This document shows positions 21,900 to 32,166 of a DNA stretch of 64,000 nucleotides, piece after piece; the first letter of the stretch is position 1, and each line of letters begins with the position of its first letter. The notes under the pieces are model-generated. The model was not told the DNA's origin. It did not search any database and saw only the letters and a program-made list of their open reading frames with translations. Made by a program: the position numbers and the translations under genes. The stretch is from Lachnospiraceae bacterium (GTDB lineage: Bacteria > Bacillota > Clostridia > Lachnospirales > Lachnospiraceae). Location of the stretch: assembly GCA_021442455.1 (NCBI GenBank), contig JABUSY010000040.1, positions 1-64,000 of the forward strand, given 5' to 3'.

Positions 21900-22826
21900 A
21901 GCATTTCTATTGATGTGCCTCTATAATCGCCTTGACAATTGAAAGTCCGATTCTGCTTCCGCCATACTCTCTGCTTTTAACCTTATTCACTGTATAAAAT
22001 TTAATCCAAACTTTTTCCATATCCTTTTCTGGAATCGCTTTTCCGGTATTAAAAATAGTAGTCACCACGATACCATTATCATCTATACAAGTAATTTCTA
22101 TCACATTGTCCCCTTCCAGACGATTTAACGCATTGGTCAAATAATTGGTTATAACTTTTTCAATCTTGAACTCATCCCCACAGACATACACAGGAGCGAA
22201 TTGATTAAAAATAATTGTCGCATTTTTGTGTTTCACAAAAATCTATAAAGACTGTATCATTCCGCGTATTAACTTTGCTAAATCAAAACGTTCTATAATC
22301 AACTGATTGTTGTCAAATTTTAGCTGATTCAGCGTGAGCAGTTTTTTTGACAAGGAGATTTCGTCAAGTTGTTTCTTCTCTACTACATTTTTTCTTTCAT
22401 TCATATATCTAGCCTTAAAATCCAGTTTAGTTCATCCTAACAGAAATTCAGGACAATATACCAATTCCCATTGTCCCAAATTTTTCACAGTTCCATAAAA
22501 TCTATAAATACAAACCTATTATGAATCTTAATCACCTGATAACTTTCTACCTTTTGAAAAATCTTTTCCTTTGTCCAACATCTTGTCGAACAGATATCTA
22601 GTTATTCCACTATCCTGAGAATGAATAAAAATATACTTCAAATTATCCTTTGCAATGGCATAAGCTAGCATATTACCGTCTCCGGTTCCAGTGAGCATAT
22701 CCAATCTTTCAACAAAAAATTCCTTCTTTGTTATTAAAATAAAAATTTCAAAGAAAAAACAATACACAATAACGATTATCGCAAGTATAAGAACTATAAA
22801 ACCCACAAAAGTAAAAAACAAGTCAC
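21900..22826 (-). pseudogene. Sensor histidine kinase pseudogene
   Basis: Remains of the sensor kinase that paired with the response regulator just upstream. The N-terminal part (about 22528-22821) holds one strong transmembrane helix, VGFIVLILAIIVIVYCFFF, and a fragment with RLDMLTGTGDGNMLAYAIA. After stops and frame changes the dimerisation end is seen as EKKQLDEISLSKKLL. The ATPase domain follows (21907-22236) with VITNYLTNALNRLEGDN (N box), FNTGKAIPEKDMEKVWIKF (G1/F boxes) and GSRIGLSIVKAIIEAH (altered G2 box). The phosphoacceptor histidine region is not recognisable. It ends near an A15 run at 21852-21866. It cannot give a working kinase. Confidence 0.8.
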
Positions 22827-22839
22827 TTTTTAGAGAATC

Positions 22840-23526
22840 TTACGATGAATAAAACTCAAATTTATAGCCCATTCCAAAAATTGTTTCGATACAATCTCCT
22901 TTTCCACCCATCTTACTTCTTAACTTTTTCACATGGGTATCGATAGTTCTGGCGTCACCAAAATAGTCGTAATTCCAAACATTATTCAAAATTTTTTCTC
23001 TCGATAAAGCAATTCCCTGATTTTCCATGAAATATATCAAAAGTTCAAATTCCTTAAAACTCAATTCCATCGCCTGACCATCTATAGTAGCCATATGTGC
23101 CGCCTTATCGAGGAAAATTCCAGCAGCTTCCACGACGCTATCCGCATTCATCTGATTTGTTCTGCACAATATTGCTTTCACGCGAGTGACCAATGCTTTT
23201 AGGTTAAACGGCTTATATATATATTCATCTACTCCCAAACCAAAGCCCAGAAGTTCATCCCTTTCATCCCCTTTGGCCGTCAGCATGATGATCGGAACAT
23301 TAGAATACTGACGAATTTCCCGGCATACCTGCCAGCCATCCATTTTAGGCATTATCACATCCAGTATAATCATCGCAATATCTTTAATGTCATAAAATAA
23401 ATTCAACGATTTTTCTCCGTCTCCAGCTGCTTCCAACACGCAAAATTATTTTTCACCAGAGGAATCTTTCAGCAGCTTCCTCATTCTGCTTTCATCATCC
23501 ACTACCAGAACTTTCAGCTTTTCCAT
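22840..23526 (-). pseudogene. OmpR-family response regulator with an early in-frame stop
   Basis: A two-component response regulator. The ATG at 23526 opens MEKLKVLVVDDESRMRKLLK, with the acidic pocket VVDDE, and a TAA at 23446-23448 stops it at codon 27. The same frame then continues intact: FCVLEAAGDGEKSLN, the phosphoacceptor in MIILDVIMPKMDGWQV, LTAKGDERDELLGFGLGVDE, KPFNLKALVTRV, and a full winged-helix domain with REKILNNVWNYDYFGDART and IDTHVKKLRSKMGG. Apart from the stop no damage is seen, so inactivation looks recent. Re-initiation downstream would give a product lacking the first strand of the receiver domain. Its kinase partner, directly downstream, is more decayed. Confidence 0.8.
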
Positions 23527-23751
23527 AGTCTACCTCTTTTCTTTGCTCCTCAAGTTATCTATCTGTAATATCAATTACAGCATATTGCTTATATAATCAA
23601 TCGATTGTAGCAGAAATGTAAAGCCAGGGAAGTCAAGTTCTGTTCGCAACATCTACACACCTTCAGTAATACTTCCGATATTATCCAATTGTAACCAAAT
23701 AAAAACGACATAAACTTGAAGCCCATGTCGTAAAATTTTTATTTCTGATTA

Positions 23752-24102
23752 TGGACCTGGCGGGAGTCGAACCCGCGTCCGAAAATCTCTCCATTCAGAC
23801 ATCTCCCATCACAGTCATTTTTTTGACATTCCCTCTATCAGACGCTGGATGACAAGCTTCTGATTTTAGTAGCTTCATAAAATCTTTTTTCTTCGCAAAG
23901 CTTAAAAGAAAAAGTGCCTCGCATCATTTAATGCCGAAATATCAGGCGCGAGAACCGGATTTCCGACAACTGCCTCTTAGGCAGCGTACGCTAATTCTTC
24001 ATTATCTGCGTTTAAATTTAATTTCCAGGATGATACGCGGTCCCAGACAGCCGCGGATGGCTTCCTAAACTTCAAAACTCCCGTCGAAACCAGTACAAGC
24101 CC
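23752..24102 (-). ncRNA. ssrA: tmRNA (ssrA)
   Basis: Transfer-messenger RNA, which rescues stalled ribosomes with SmpB. The 5' end GGGCTTG pairs with the 3' CAGGTCC to form a seven-pair acceptor stem whose third pair is G-U, the alanine identity element. GGTTTCGACGGG near the 5' end and the T-arm GCGGGTTCGACTCCCGC at the 3' end are classical. The coded tag ends ADNEELAYAA followed by TAA (sequence near 23976-24005). After the stem the DNA reads ATAATC, so the CCA tail is not encoded and must be added. It lies just after smpB on the same strand. Confidence 0.93.
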
Positions 24103-24121
24103 TCAAACTTGCTCTACTAAA

Positions 24122-24150
24122 AATGTAACACATTTTCTGCCTTTCGTCAA
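24122..24150 (-). promoter_or_regulatory. Promoter of the tmRNA gene
   Basis: On the minus strand TTGACG (24145-24150) and TACATT (24122-24127) are separated by 17 bases, resembling a sigma-70 type promoter, and lie about 20 bases upstream of the mature tmRNA 5' end. A short precursor would be trimmed by RNase P. Confidence 0.55.
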
Positions 24151-24180
24151 GCATCTTCTCTGACTGCTATCAATAACCAC

Positions 24181-24651
24181 TTAAGAGAGATTTTTCACTT
24201 TGAAATTTCTTTCTACTTCCCGTCTCTGATCCTTTTTCGCGATATCCTTCCGTTTGTCATATAGTTTCTTTCCCTTGGCTAATCCAATTTCTATTTTAAT
24301 TAAGGATTTTTTAAAATATACTTTCAAAGAAACCAATGTATATCCTTTTTCAGCAATCTTTTCCTTCAGCTTCCGAATTTCATTCTTATGAAATAACAGC
24401 TTCTTGACTCTGAGAGGATCTTTGTTAAAAATATTTCCTTTTTCATAGATGCTAATATGCATGCCGTAAATATAGACTTCATTTCGTTCAATGCGAATAA
24501 AAGATTCTTTAATAGAGCATCTCCCCATCCGGATGGATTTTACTTCTGTACCATGAAGTATGATACCTGCCTCGTATTTTTCTACAATGAAATAGTCATG
24601 ATAAGCTTTTTTATTATTTACTATCAAACGGCTGACTTTTTCCTTACTCAT
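24181..24651 (-). CDS. smpB: SsrA-binding protein SmpB
   Basis: SmpB binds the tRNA-like part of tmRNA and brings it to stalled ribosomes. The 156-residue product shows the family order: [27 protein letters not shown], then [19 protein letters not shown], and the basic tail [20 protein letters not shown] that reaches into the decoding centre. The ATG at 24651 follows GGGAGAG by seven bases. An 18-codon longer reading is really the tail of the dead rnr gene upstream. The tmRNA it serves begins about 80 bases downstream. Nothing essential appears to be missing. Confidence 0.93.
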   Translation of the reverse strand: MSKEKVSRLIVNNKKAYHDYFIVEKYEAGIILHGTEVKSIRMGRCSIKESFIRIERNEVYIYGMHISIYEKGNIFNKDPLRVKKLLFHKNEIRKLKEKIAEKGYTLVSLKVYFKKSLIKIEIGLAKGKKLYDKRKDIAKKDQRREVERNFKVKNLS

Positions 24652-25440
24652 ACTTTCTCTCCCATCAATATAAACCCATTGATTCTCTGCATTTGTATCT
24701 GTCACCTGGCCCCAAAACCTTTATCTCAGAGTAACCTCTTTTATAATGCTATAACCAACCAACTTATAATTTTGTTCATTAAAGACATAATCATCTCTTG
24801 TCAGAGTACTGATATGAGCCATTTTCTCAATAAATATTGTGAAATTTATATAAAGCACAGCCTGTCACGCCAAAAATATTCTTTCAAAGGTCTCACCCAT
24901 ATTAGACATCTGTCATTCTAATACAGTACTTTTTCTAAGAATGCCAGCAGGACATCATGATTATCTCTTCACTGACAGAAGGTTAATAGAAACTTTTCCA
25001 AATTTTTTCTACCAAAAATCTCTGTCACTCTATCCTTCGAACTTTGCTTGTGGTTATCGTAATACATAGATCTGAATAATTACCTGTTTTCCTGTTTTGG
25101 AATCTACACTCTTTTCACCGAGAAGAAAAATATTTCTTAATATCTTTTGTCTATCCGCTCTTACCAACCAAAAATTGTTACTGCATTCAAATATTCCAAC
25201 AAACTTAGAAATCCAAATCCTATAAGAGAACACCTTCAAAACTTTTTTCCAGCATTGGACACAACTTTCGTTCTGGAGAACAATTCTTACCACATCTTTA
25301 TGATATGTACTTGTGAACTTTTGTGAAAGATAGATATCTTCTTCACCTTGTCCTGGTCGCTCTACAAAATCAAATTTCTTTTCATCCTCGATAAATAATG
25401 CCTGTAACGTTTTCTATTCGTTTTGTATTTTTTTGTATTT
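24652..25440 (-). pseudogene. rnr: rnr (RNase R) remnant with internal deletion
   Basis: The usual place of RNase R, between secG and smpB, holds about 1.1 kb instead of about 2.1 kb. Near the upstream end the minus strand reads RPGQGEEDIYLSQKF and HKDVVRIVL, then FVGIFECSNNFWLVRADRQK and ILRNIFLLGEK, matching the N-terminal cold-shock-like domains (family: GTYERSKNFGFVVPDDK, DIFIPKG). Next to smpB it reads EKMAHISTLTRDDYVFNEQN, then [16 protein letters not shown], matching the C-terminal S1 domain (family: GMVHVSSLTDDYYHFDE). The central catalytic RNB domain is gone, and stops and frameshifts interrupt the rest. It is not functional. A terminator after secG probably cuts off its old promoter. 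The upstream limit is approximate. Confidence 0.8.
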
Positions 25441-25712
25441 TAATAACAATCCTGTTTTAGATAACTTCAATCTTTTCCTCCATTAGTTAATATCTTTAGT
25501 ATCTTTTTTAGCTCTTTTTCTTTTTTTCTTTAGAATCTGCAGTAAAACTAGAATATTTCCAATTCACATGAACACATATTTCTTTGTGAACATCATATCA
25601 TATATCATTTTTCTGTTATTAACACTTTTTGTATTCATTCTTTCCTAAATATATCCCATGATATATATTCTCAAAACTTATACACCAAAACTATTATACA
25701 TATAGTATATGA

Positions 25713-25753
25713 AAAGAGGAATGTTACATAAACCTTCTGCAACAATCCTCTTT
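25713..25753 (-). terminator. Terminator after secG
   Basis: Three bases past the secG stop the minus strand reads AAAGAGGA, then TGTT, a loop, AACA and TCCTCTTT followed by T residues. It forms an eight-pair stem extended by four more pairs across a T-T mismatch. It would end secG transcription before the dead rnr. Confidence 0.65.
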
Positions 25754-25755
25754 GA

Positions 25756-26001
25756 TTAGAATTTTATATTCAATACTACAGCCAACACAATAAACAATAT
25801 GGCCATGATTCTTGTGGCGTTTTTCAGGTTACCTTCGACTGATCCTCTCTTATTTTTATCCCAATAGGTTTCGGAAGTTAATCCATTGTCTAGCATCCGT
25901 ATGACATGATCTTTTTCTGGCTGCAACAATACAACAACTACTAATACAATACAATTGATAATAAATAATACGGCCAAAATCGTTCTGATAACTATTACCA
26001 T
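25756..26001 (-). CDS. secG: Protein-export membrane protein SecG
   Basis: An 81-residue SecG, the small accessory subunit of the SecYEG translocon. There are two hydrophobic helices, ILAVLFIINCIVLVVVVLLQ at the start and IMAILFIVLAVVLNI at the end, joined by a polar loop. The usual glycine-rich loop (typically GLSG) is changed here to NGLTSETYWDKNKRGS, which keeps the family's ETYW..NK pattern. GTG/ATG choice is not a problem: MVIVIRTI is the natural start. It is followed by a terminator and then the dead rnr. The glycolytic gene gpmI lies upstream after a 1.1 kb gap. Confidence 0.85.
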   Translation of the reverse strand: MVIVIRTILAVLFIINCIVLVVVVLLQPEKDHVIRMLDNGLTSETYWDKNKRGSVEGNLKNATRIMAILFIVLAVVLNIKF

Positions 26002-27087
26002 CCTACTACCTCATATAAACGATTATAAATTATTTTATCATAGATTCTTATAAATTGCAATACCAATCCGCTTTTTCTCTATTGATGATACAGGTTCCCA
26101 AAGATTTAACGTCATAAATTTTGCAATATTTAGAAGTTCCAACTGCTATCATCCTGCAAAATTTTATTAGTATCTACTACTAGCTCTTCCGTATATTCCT
26201 TCAGAAAATAACATTATAAAGGACTGAAAATCCCTCTTGCACGGATAACCACGAGCTCTACTTCCATATTGAGCAATATGAACACCTTTCTGTTCCTTCT
26301 GGATCGTAATTTCCACTATTTCACCCATCATCGTAATGGAAAACATAAGTAGCAAGTGAAAAATAAAACTAACATCTGATGACCGTTTGTATCCAGTTTT
26401 ATCTCGATTGAATACAATAAAAAATGATTTCCCAGCTACAAATCCACACTCATACTAAGTAACAAATCACACTAATATTACTCTTCAAAATAACATTTTC
26501 TCTACCGCATATGGACAGACAAACAAAAAATCTGCTATTTCATTTGTTCTGGCTACATCAACGCTAACCTGCTTTTAATACAGAATATTCAAAAATAGAC
26601 CGTATTTCCATCCTATTCAAAGTTCTTCCTTTCGATTTTTCCATAAGTATTAATGAAAAATTTTAATACAAATATTCCAGCACTGTTATATTCGGATCAA
26701 TTGCTTACAGTAATCAGACAATTGATATCAACTTCATAAGCCAATATGTACTTTTAAAAAATAAATAATACTTGCAATCCTGCCAATACCAACGTGTCCC
26801 ACACCTTTCAGGAATTGTTAAATTCCGACCATTCGAATAATTCTCAGTCTAATTTCCCTGACAACAATTTTCTGATTAATAAGGTTAAATGTCTACTTTA
26901 TAGATCTCTGCTCTGATGGTGTGTCTATTTCATTTGAAGCGCCGCTGCTTTCTCTTCCTGTTCTGATCTGTCATGATTGCCCTGGATAACTGCAACAAAA
27001 ATGATATTCTGAGGAACAGAAACTTTTGCCAGCAGCTTGATTTTTAACTAGACTTCCTTCTCCTTTTAACCAAATTTTTTGTTTTTG
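26002..27087. other. Gap between gpmI and secG
   Basis: No intact gene. Just after gpmI the minus strand has AAAAGGAGAAGGAAG followed by an open stretch ending IQGNHDRSEQEEKAAALQMK and a stop, like the start of a lost gene. Further on, LKGVGHVGIGRIASII near 26770-26820 resembles the dinucleotide-binding segment of a 2-hydroxyacid dehydrogenase, but it is too short to be sure. Relatives may have a glycolytic gene here; I do not see enolase motifs. Confidence 0.35.
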
Positions 27088-28647
27088 TTAGCTTTCCTCG
27101 CACCTCTTCATTACTAACAGTGATTTTCCTGTCATTTCTTTCGGCTGTTCCATTCCCATTAATTCTATTAAAGTAGGAACGATATCTGCAAGCTTTCCTC
27201 CTTCAACCAATCTATATGCAGGATCTGCGTTCACTAGGATAAAAGGGACCGGATTATTTGTATGCGCGGTAAACGGTTCTCCGGTTCTCTCATCCACCAA
27301 TTGCTCAGCATTTCCATGGTCGCCGCAAATGAACATCTGACCGTTCACTTCTTTCAACGCTTCCACTGCTCTTCCAACACATTCGTCGACAACTTCAATC
27401 GCCTTAACCGATGCTTCTTCCACCCCTGTATGACCAATCATATCAGGATTCGCAAAGTTGATGATGATCACATCATATTTCTTATTTTTAATGGCTTCTA
27501 TTAATTTATTGCAAACTTCATAGGCACTCATCTCCGGTTTTAAATCGTATGTTGTCACCTTTGGAGATTTTACCAGTATTCTGTCTTCATCCTGATTTGG
27601 CTTCTCAGTTCCACCATTAAAGAAAAAAGTCACATGAGCATATTTTTCAGTTTCAGCTATCCGGACCTGTCTCATGTTGTGAACCGCCAAATATTCACCA
27701 AAAGTATTTTTGATCTCTTCCTTTTTAAACGCCACAAGCTTATTTGGGATCGTATCATCATAATCTGTAAAGCAAACATATGTCAGCTCTAGTCGTTTAT
27801 CTCTCGAAAATCCAGAAAATTTAGGATCACAGAAAGCTCTTGTAATTTCCCTAGCACGGTCGGAGCGAATGTTAAAAAAGATAACTGAATCTCTGTCATG
27901 AATAATCGCGATCGGATGTCCATCCTTTTGCATGACAATCGGAAGTACAAATTCATCAGTTTTCCCATCATCATAGGAGACCTGAATTGCTTCCGCTGCG
28001 TCACTTCCACCATTCACACCTTCACCTTTTGTCAAAGCTACATATGTTTTTTTTAAGCGATTCCACCGATTATCACGATCCATCGCATAATAACGTCCAG
28101 AGATCACGCCAATCTGTCCAACACCGATTTCTTTCATCTTTGTCTGCAATTCTTCAACATATTTTTTTCCAGAAGTCGGAGGTGTATCTCTGCCATCCAG
28201 GAAGCAATGCACATAAACCTTTTCCAAATTATATAGCTTCGCCAACTTCAGAAGTCCGTATAAATGATTGATATGGCTGTGAACGCCGCCGTCGGATAAC
28301 AAACCGATGCAATGAAGAGAGCTATCATTCTCTTTAACATTATTCACTGCTTTTAAAAGAGCTTCATTTTTAAAAAAATCACCATTTTCAATTGCCTTCG
28401 TAATACGCATTAAAACTTGATAGACAATTCTTCCTGCACCAATGTTCAAATGCCCAACTTCGGAATTTCCCATCTGTCTTTCCGGAAGACCCACAGCAAG
28501 GCCGCTGGCCTTCCCTTTGACGTAAGGGCATTGACTCATCAGTTGGTCCATAACCGGGGTCCTAGCTTCGCAGATAGCGTTGTGTTCACAACTATCATTC
28601 AAACCATATCCATCAAGAATCATTAAAACTGTTGGTTTTTTCTGCAT
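27088..28647 (-). CDS. gpmI: Phosphoglycerate mutase, cofactor-independent
   Basis: Interconverts 3- and 2-phosphoglycerate in glycolysis; the manganese-dependent, alkaline-phosphatase-fold form. The start MQKKPTVLMILDGYG holds the metal-binding Asp (D12), and the catalytic serine is S62 in MGNSEVGHLNIGAGR. Further family blocks are HCFLDGRDTPPTSG, VISGRYYAMDRDNRW, the metal site FANPDMIGHTG, and CGDHGNAEQL with HTNNPVPF near the end. The 519 residues are the normal length. The ATG follows GAGGAG. No other glycolytic gene is adjacent, though in relatives gap, pgk and tpiA usually precede it. Confidence 0.95.
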   Translation of the reverse strand: MQKKPTVLMILDGYGLNDSCEHNAICEARTPVMDQLMSQCPYVKGKASGLAVGLPERQMGNSEVGHLNIGAGRIVYQVLMRITKAIENGDFFKNEALLKAVNNVKENDSSLHCIGLLSDGGVHSHINHLYGLLKLAKLYNLEKVYVHCFLDGRDTPPTSGKKYVEELQTKMKEIGVGQIGVISGRYYAMDRDNRWNRLKKTYVALTKGEGVNGGSDAAEAIQVSYDDGKTDEFVLPIVMQKDGHPIAIIHDRDSVIFFNIRSDRAREITRAFCDPKFSGFSRDKRLELTYVCFTDYDDTIPNKLVAFKKEEIKNTFGEYLAVHNMRQVRIAETEKYAHVTFFFNGGTEKPNQDEDRILVKSPKVTTYDLKPEMSAYEVCNKLIEAIKNKKYDVIIINFANPDMIGHTGVEEASVKAIEVVDECVGRAVEALKEVNGQMFICGDHGNAEQLVDERTGEPFTAHTNNPVPFILVNADPAYRLVEGGKLADIVPTLIELMGMEQPKEMTGKSLLVMKRCEES

Positions 28648-29194
28648 AATTGTTCTCCTCTTATTATATCTAATTCTATAAAAAATACTTTGTACAAGAA
28701 TCCCTTAAGCTTCGGATATATTGTGTTTCTTTAAAAATCCTAAAGCGTGTTTTTTCTCTTGTTTTTCGTCGTTGATAACAAACACACGAAGGACAACTTT
28801 ACAGATACCTAGTGCCATAGTCATTAATTGCCAAAACTGCGTCAACCATTTCCGGCTGCAGCATTGAAATCGGATTATCCAAACAGTATCACTTTCAGTC
28901 CCATGCTTAAGCGCTCTCACGCTCGAGACACACTCGTTTTATCTTTCAGGCAAGATATTCGAATAACTTGGTTTCAACAACTCCAGCACCTTCTGATCTA
29001 TTTTCTCCTAAAATATCTTGCTGCATTTATTTAGTTTCAACATAACATTTTTCATAACTATTATTATACGCAACACATGAAAAACTACCGGAATACTCTT
29101 TTCATTTATATATAGATCAGTATCTATTTTTAGACAAAAACTATTACAAAACATATGAACAAAATGTCAAATTATTACAATATAAATTTTCGAT
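28648..29194. other. Gap with a coding relic
   Basis: About 550 bases between the binding-protein gene and gpmI. The minus strand holds protein-like pieces in different frames: RSEGAGVVETKLFEYLA, then LDNPISMLQPEMVDAVLAIN, then VLRVFVINDEKQEKKHALGF ending KKHNISEA and a stop at about 28708. I do not recognise the family; it is not triosephosphate isomerase, which might be expected here. No permease or ATPase partner for the binding protein is visible. Confidence 0.35.
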
Positions 29195-29238
29195 AAATAA
29201 AAAGAACCGCAGCATAATTTAGAATATTCCGCAGCTCT
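29195..29238 (-). terminator. Terminator after the amino-acid-binding protein gene
   Basis: On the minus strand AGAGCTGCGGAATA pairs with TATGCTGCGGTTCT (14 positions, four G-U pairs, one mismatch) around a loop of about eight bases, followed directly by TTTTATTT. It starts about 15 bases after the stop codon. This is a convincing factor-independent terminator and shows that no transporter genes follow in the same transcript. Confidence 0.7.
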
Positions 29239-29252
29239 AATCTATCACATCG

Positions 29253-30110
29253 TTATTGTTTTACAAGAATGACCTGTTTTGCTTTTGCATAAGAATCTGT
29301 AAAAATAATATTTTCCTTCTCTAGGCGATCTTCTGTAACTGAGACTCCAGCCACACCTATGTCTGCTTTTCCAGATGTGACAGCCATCACGACAGAATCA
29401 AAATCCATATTCTCTATTTTCAAATCCATTCTCAACTGATCAGCAACCGCATGTGCAAGATCTACGTCAATACCAACTACATTTTCCCCGTCCAATGACT
29501 CATAAGGCGGGAATTCCGCACTCGTAGCCATCACCAAGGTTCCCCTGGAACGATCAATATCGCTTGCTAATTCATAAGACTTCTGATCCGCTTTATCACC
29601 AATCCAGTGTCCGATGATCTCATCCAGAGTACCATTCATCTTTATATCTGACAATACCTGATTGATTTTGTTTTTTAGCTCTCCATTTGATTTATTTAAA
29701 AAGATTCCATACTCTTCCTCTATAAAAGGCTCATCCAGTATCTTCAGATCTTTATTCTCAGACGCGAATACTCTTGCCGGCCCATTATCGATAATCACAC
29801 AATCGATATCTCCCTGCTTCAAGGCCATTACAGCATCTATACCTTTGTTATAACGCTCTATAATTGTACCTTCTTCATCTTCTTCATAATAATCGGCTAC
29901 ATAGACATCGCTAGTAGTTCCATTCTGTACACCGATTTTCTTTCCAGGGAGGTCATCTATGCCGTTCACCGTACCTGATAACTTTGCATTGCTGTCTCGT
30001 ACCGTTGTGTCAGATTTCGGTTTGCTTTTCATTTTCTTTCCGAAAGAAATTAAGGAAATTATACAAACTGCTGAAAGCATCAGCACTGCAAACTTTTTAA
30101 TTTTTCTCAT
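29253..30110 (-). CDS. Amino-acid-type substrate-binding protein with swapped lobes and a lost lipobox cysteine
   Basis: A 285-residue periplasmic-binding-protein type 2 domain. The usual order is reversed. First comes the half that normally ends the protein: LPGKKIGVQNGTTSDVYVAD, YNKGIDAVMALKQGDIDCVI, DEPFIEEEYGIFL, and NGTLDEIIGHWIGD. Then comes the half that normally starts it: GTLVMATSAEFPPYESLDGE, VGIDVDLAHAVADQL, and SGKADIGVAGVSVTEDRLEK. I believe similar permuted proteins exist in Lachnospiraceae. The signal peptide ends LISFGKK; a lipobox would be LISC, so the lipid-anchoring cysteine is Phe, a one-base change (TGC to TTC). The protein may be released or unanchored. No ABC permease or ATPase is nearby and a terminator follows. 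Polar amino-acid binding is inferred from the family. Confidence 0.8.
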   Translation of the reverse strand: MRKIKKFAVLMLSAVCIISLISFGKKMKSKPKSDTTVRDSNAKLSGTVNGIDDLPGKKIGVQNGTTSDVYVADYYEEDEEGTIIERYNKGIDAVMALKQGDIDCVIIDNGPARVFASENKDLKILDEPFIEEEYGIFLNKSNGELKNKINQVLSDIKMNGTLDEIIGHWIGDKADQKSYELASDIDRSRGTLVMATSAEFPPYESLDGENVVGIDVDLAHAVADQLRMDLKIENMDFDSVVMAVTSGKADIGVAGVSVTEDRLEKENIIFTDSYAKAKQVILVKQ

Positions 30111-32166
30111 ATTTACTCCTTCCTACATAACTTTTCTATAAATAATTCCTTGAGTATTATAGCAGTATTTATTTTGAAAATCAAGCGAAATTTTTTATAT
30201 AGAGGAACACAACGGATCTTCCTCGATAGCTCCCATCTTCAGAAATATCTGCAGAAAATTCTTAAAATAGCGTTTTTATTACTCTATCTGTAATCAACAC
30301 AATTTTCGTGTATTTATATCGTAAACATTTTTCTAAATTATCTAAAATTTTTACCATATACTTCCAGCCATCCTCTCTTCATCTGCATACAAATAAAATA
30401 ATGATTTCTCGTCCATTACTTTCATCGGAAAACGTCTGTAAGAGAACAGTCAATTTTTCTGCGAGTGGCCATAGTTTAGATTCTTGGCAATATCAAATAT
30501 ATTTCTCACCATCACGCTTAACAGTAGGTATGTCTCCAAGTTCCTTCTTCTGTAAAACATCTATATCACTTACCTACAATCCTTTATCACCAATATTGTG
30601 TTATAAATGTCATTAACAGACAGCAAAAGATGAAGCACTCTCAATCATCATTATATATACTTTGTCATCAATTCTGGAGTCTGTCTTACCAAATCTCAGT
30701 AACTGAATATTATACCTCTCTCTTCATAAGAAGCCAAGCTTCCCCATCAACACAAAGGCATTTTCAATTCCATCTTTTCCAAGATTATTTTCAGTTAAGA
30801 TAAAATTTCTAATTCCATGGATAATCCACATCACTTCACAGAATGTTTAAAAAAAGAATAAATAACCGGTTGCAATGCGGAAAAATTTATATTTTCCTAG
30901 AAAGTCATCCCCTCTACAATCTTATCCTTTTCTTGTATAAATAATATAGTTGAGATATCTGATATTTTTCGTTTACATTAGATAAGATAACTGTGAAATA
31001 AAATTTTGCATCCAAGCAGCTGAGAAAGTTGCTGCATGACTTTATCATCGTAGATACATTTCAGCTATAGTAGACACCTAAACAGTCGATAACTTATAGG
31101 ATAGCTAACTATCAATATAGATGCAAGAACATGAAAGATTACCATATGCCTTGCTGTAGTTTATTATCATGATTCCATAAGTCTCCAGATGAATCTGCCA
31201 GATCTACCATGTTTACTTCATAATCTAAATTAATCATATACTTGAAGGACAAGATTCCATATAGTAAAGTCCTCAATCTAACATAGCCTGCCTGAATTCC
31301 AATTTTATGCTCCATAATACAGCTGAAAAAGAAATATGACTATCTTTCCACTTTTCTGAACGGGAGCGTGTGGTGGTGACTAGCAGGATCTTTCTCTTTG
31401 TCACTATACATGCCATTCTTTCCTTAGTATTCCTTACTGATCATTTGAATTATATTGAAAAAGTATCCCTCAATCAGGGGAAAAACCTCTGCTGCTAATT
31501 TCCTCTGGAAGCTGATATCACGACACTTTTCACATAAAGATCAATCCAACGAAATGCATCGATGAACTAGAGGACGTTTGAATCATATGTGATTTCCAGA
31601 GTGCTTCATACCCTATTCACCTCGATATCTTCCGCTCCTACAACTATAATCATTTTCAACTGGTTTTCCATATTACAGAAACATTTAAAGTATGCTGTTC
31701 TAGGATGTATAAAATAAGAAGCATCTTCCGATAAACTCTAAATACAATTTTACCCATGAACTTGGAAATTCCCTCCTTGTATAAACGACAACCAGCCCTA
31801 GCTCATCACAAATTCCCATACCTGTCTATTGTTACCTTGTTTATTTTTAGATAAAATAGTCAGGTGCAACTGGAACTACAATTTCGCATCTACTGTCAAC
31901 GGAATCCCTAAATGTGAGTTTCTCACTATCATCCACTATTTTTCAGTACGAAAGTATCAATCCCATAGACCAACAAGCTGCTCCTTCAGTTTTTCCTAAA
32001 GCTCATAACTGTAAAACTGACTAGCTTGTTACAGCAAACAGCCATCATTGCTCCATTCTGTTAGTCCTGAAAGTCCAAAACTGTGCAAAAAGCCTCACTT
32101 TTTATAGTTATAGGAAGTGTCAAAACTACTTCCATAACATAAATTTCGTAACACTAGAGATAAAGT
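30111..32166. other. 2 kb gene-free region
   Basis: No intact gene on either strand. The frames present are short, AT-driven and lack ribosome binding sites. Nothing is recognisable as a relic with confidence. Confidence 0.4.

Noticed and set aside
24652..24705. Longer SmpB starting 18 codons upstream
   Set aside because: The extra residues match the tail of the dead rnr S1 domain, and the ribosome binding site points to the ATG at 24651.
26770..26820. 2-hydroxyacid dehydrogenase pseudogene
   Set aside because: A single GxGxxG-like piece (VGHVGIGRIA) is too short, and the surrounding frames give no further family blocks.
29205..29235. Repeated CCGCAGC as a direct-repeat element
   Set aside because: The two copies are explained by the G-U-rich stem of the terminator after the binding-protein gene.
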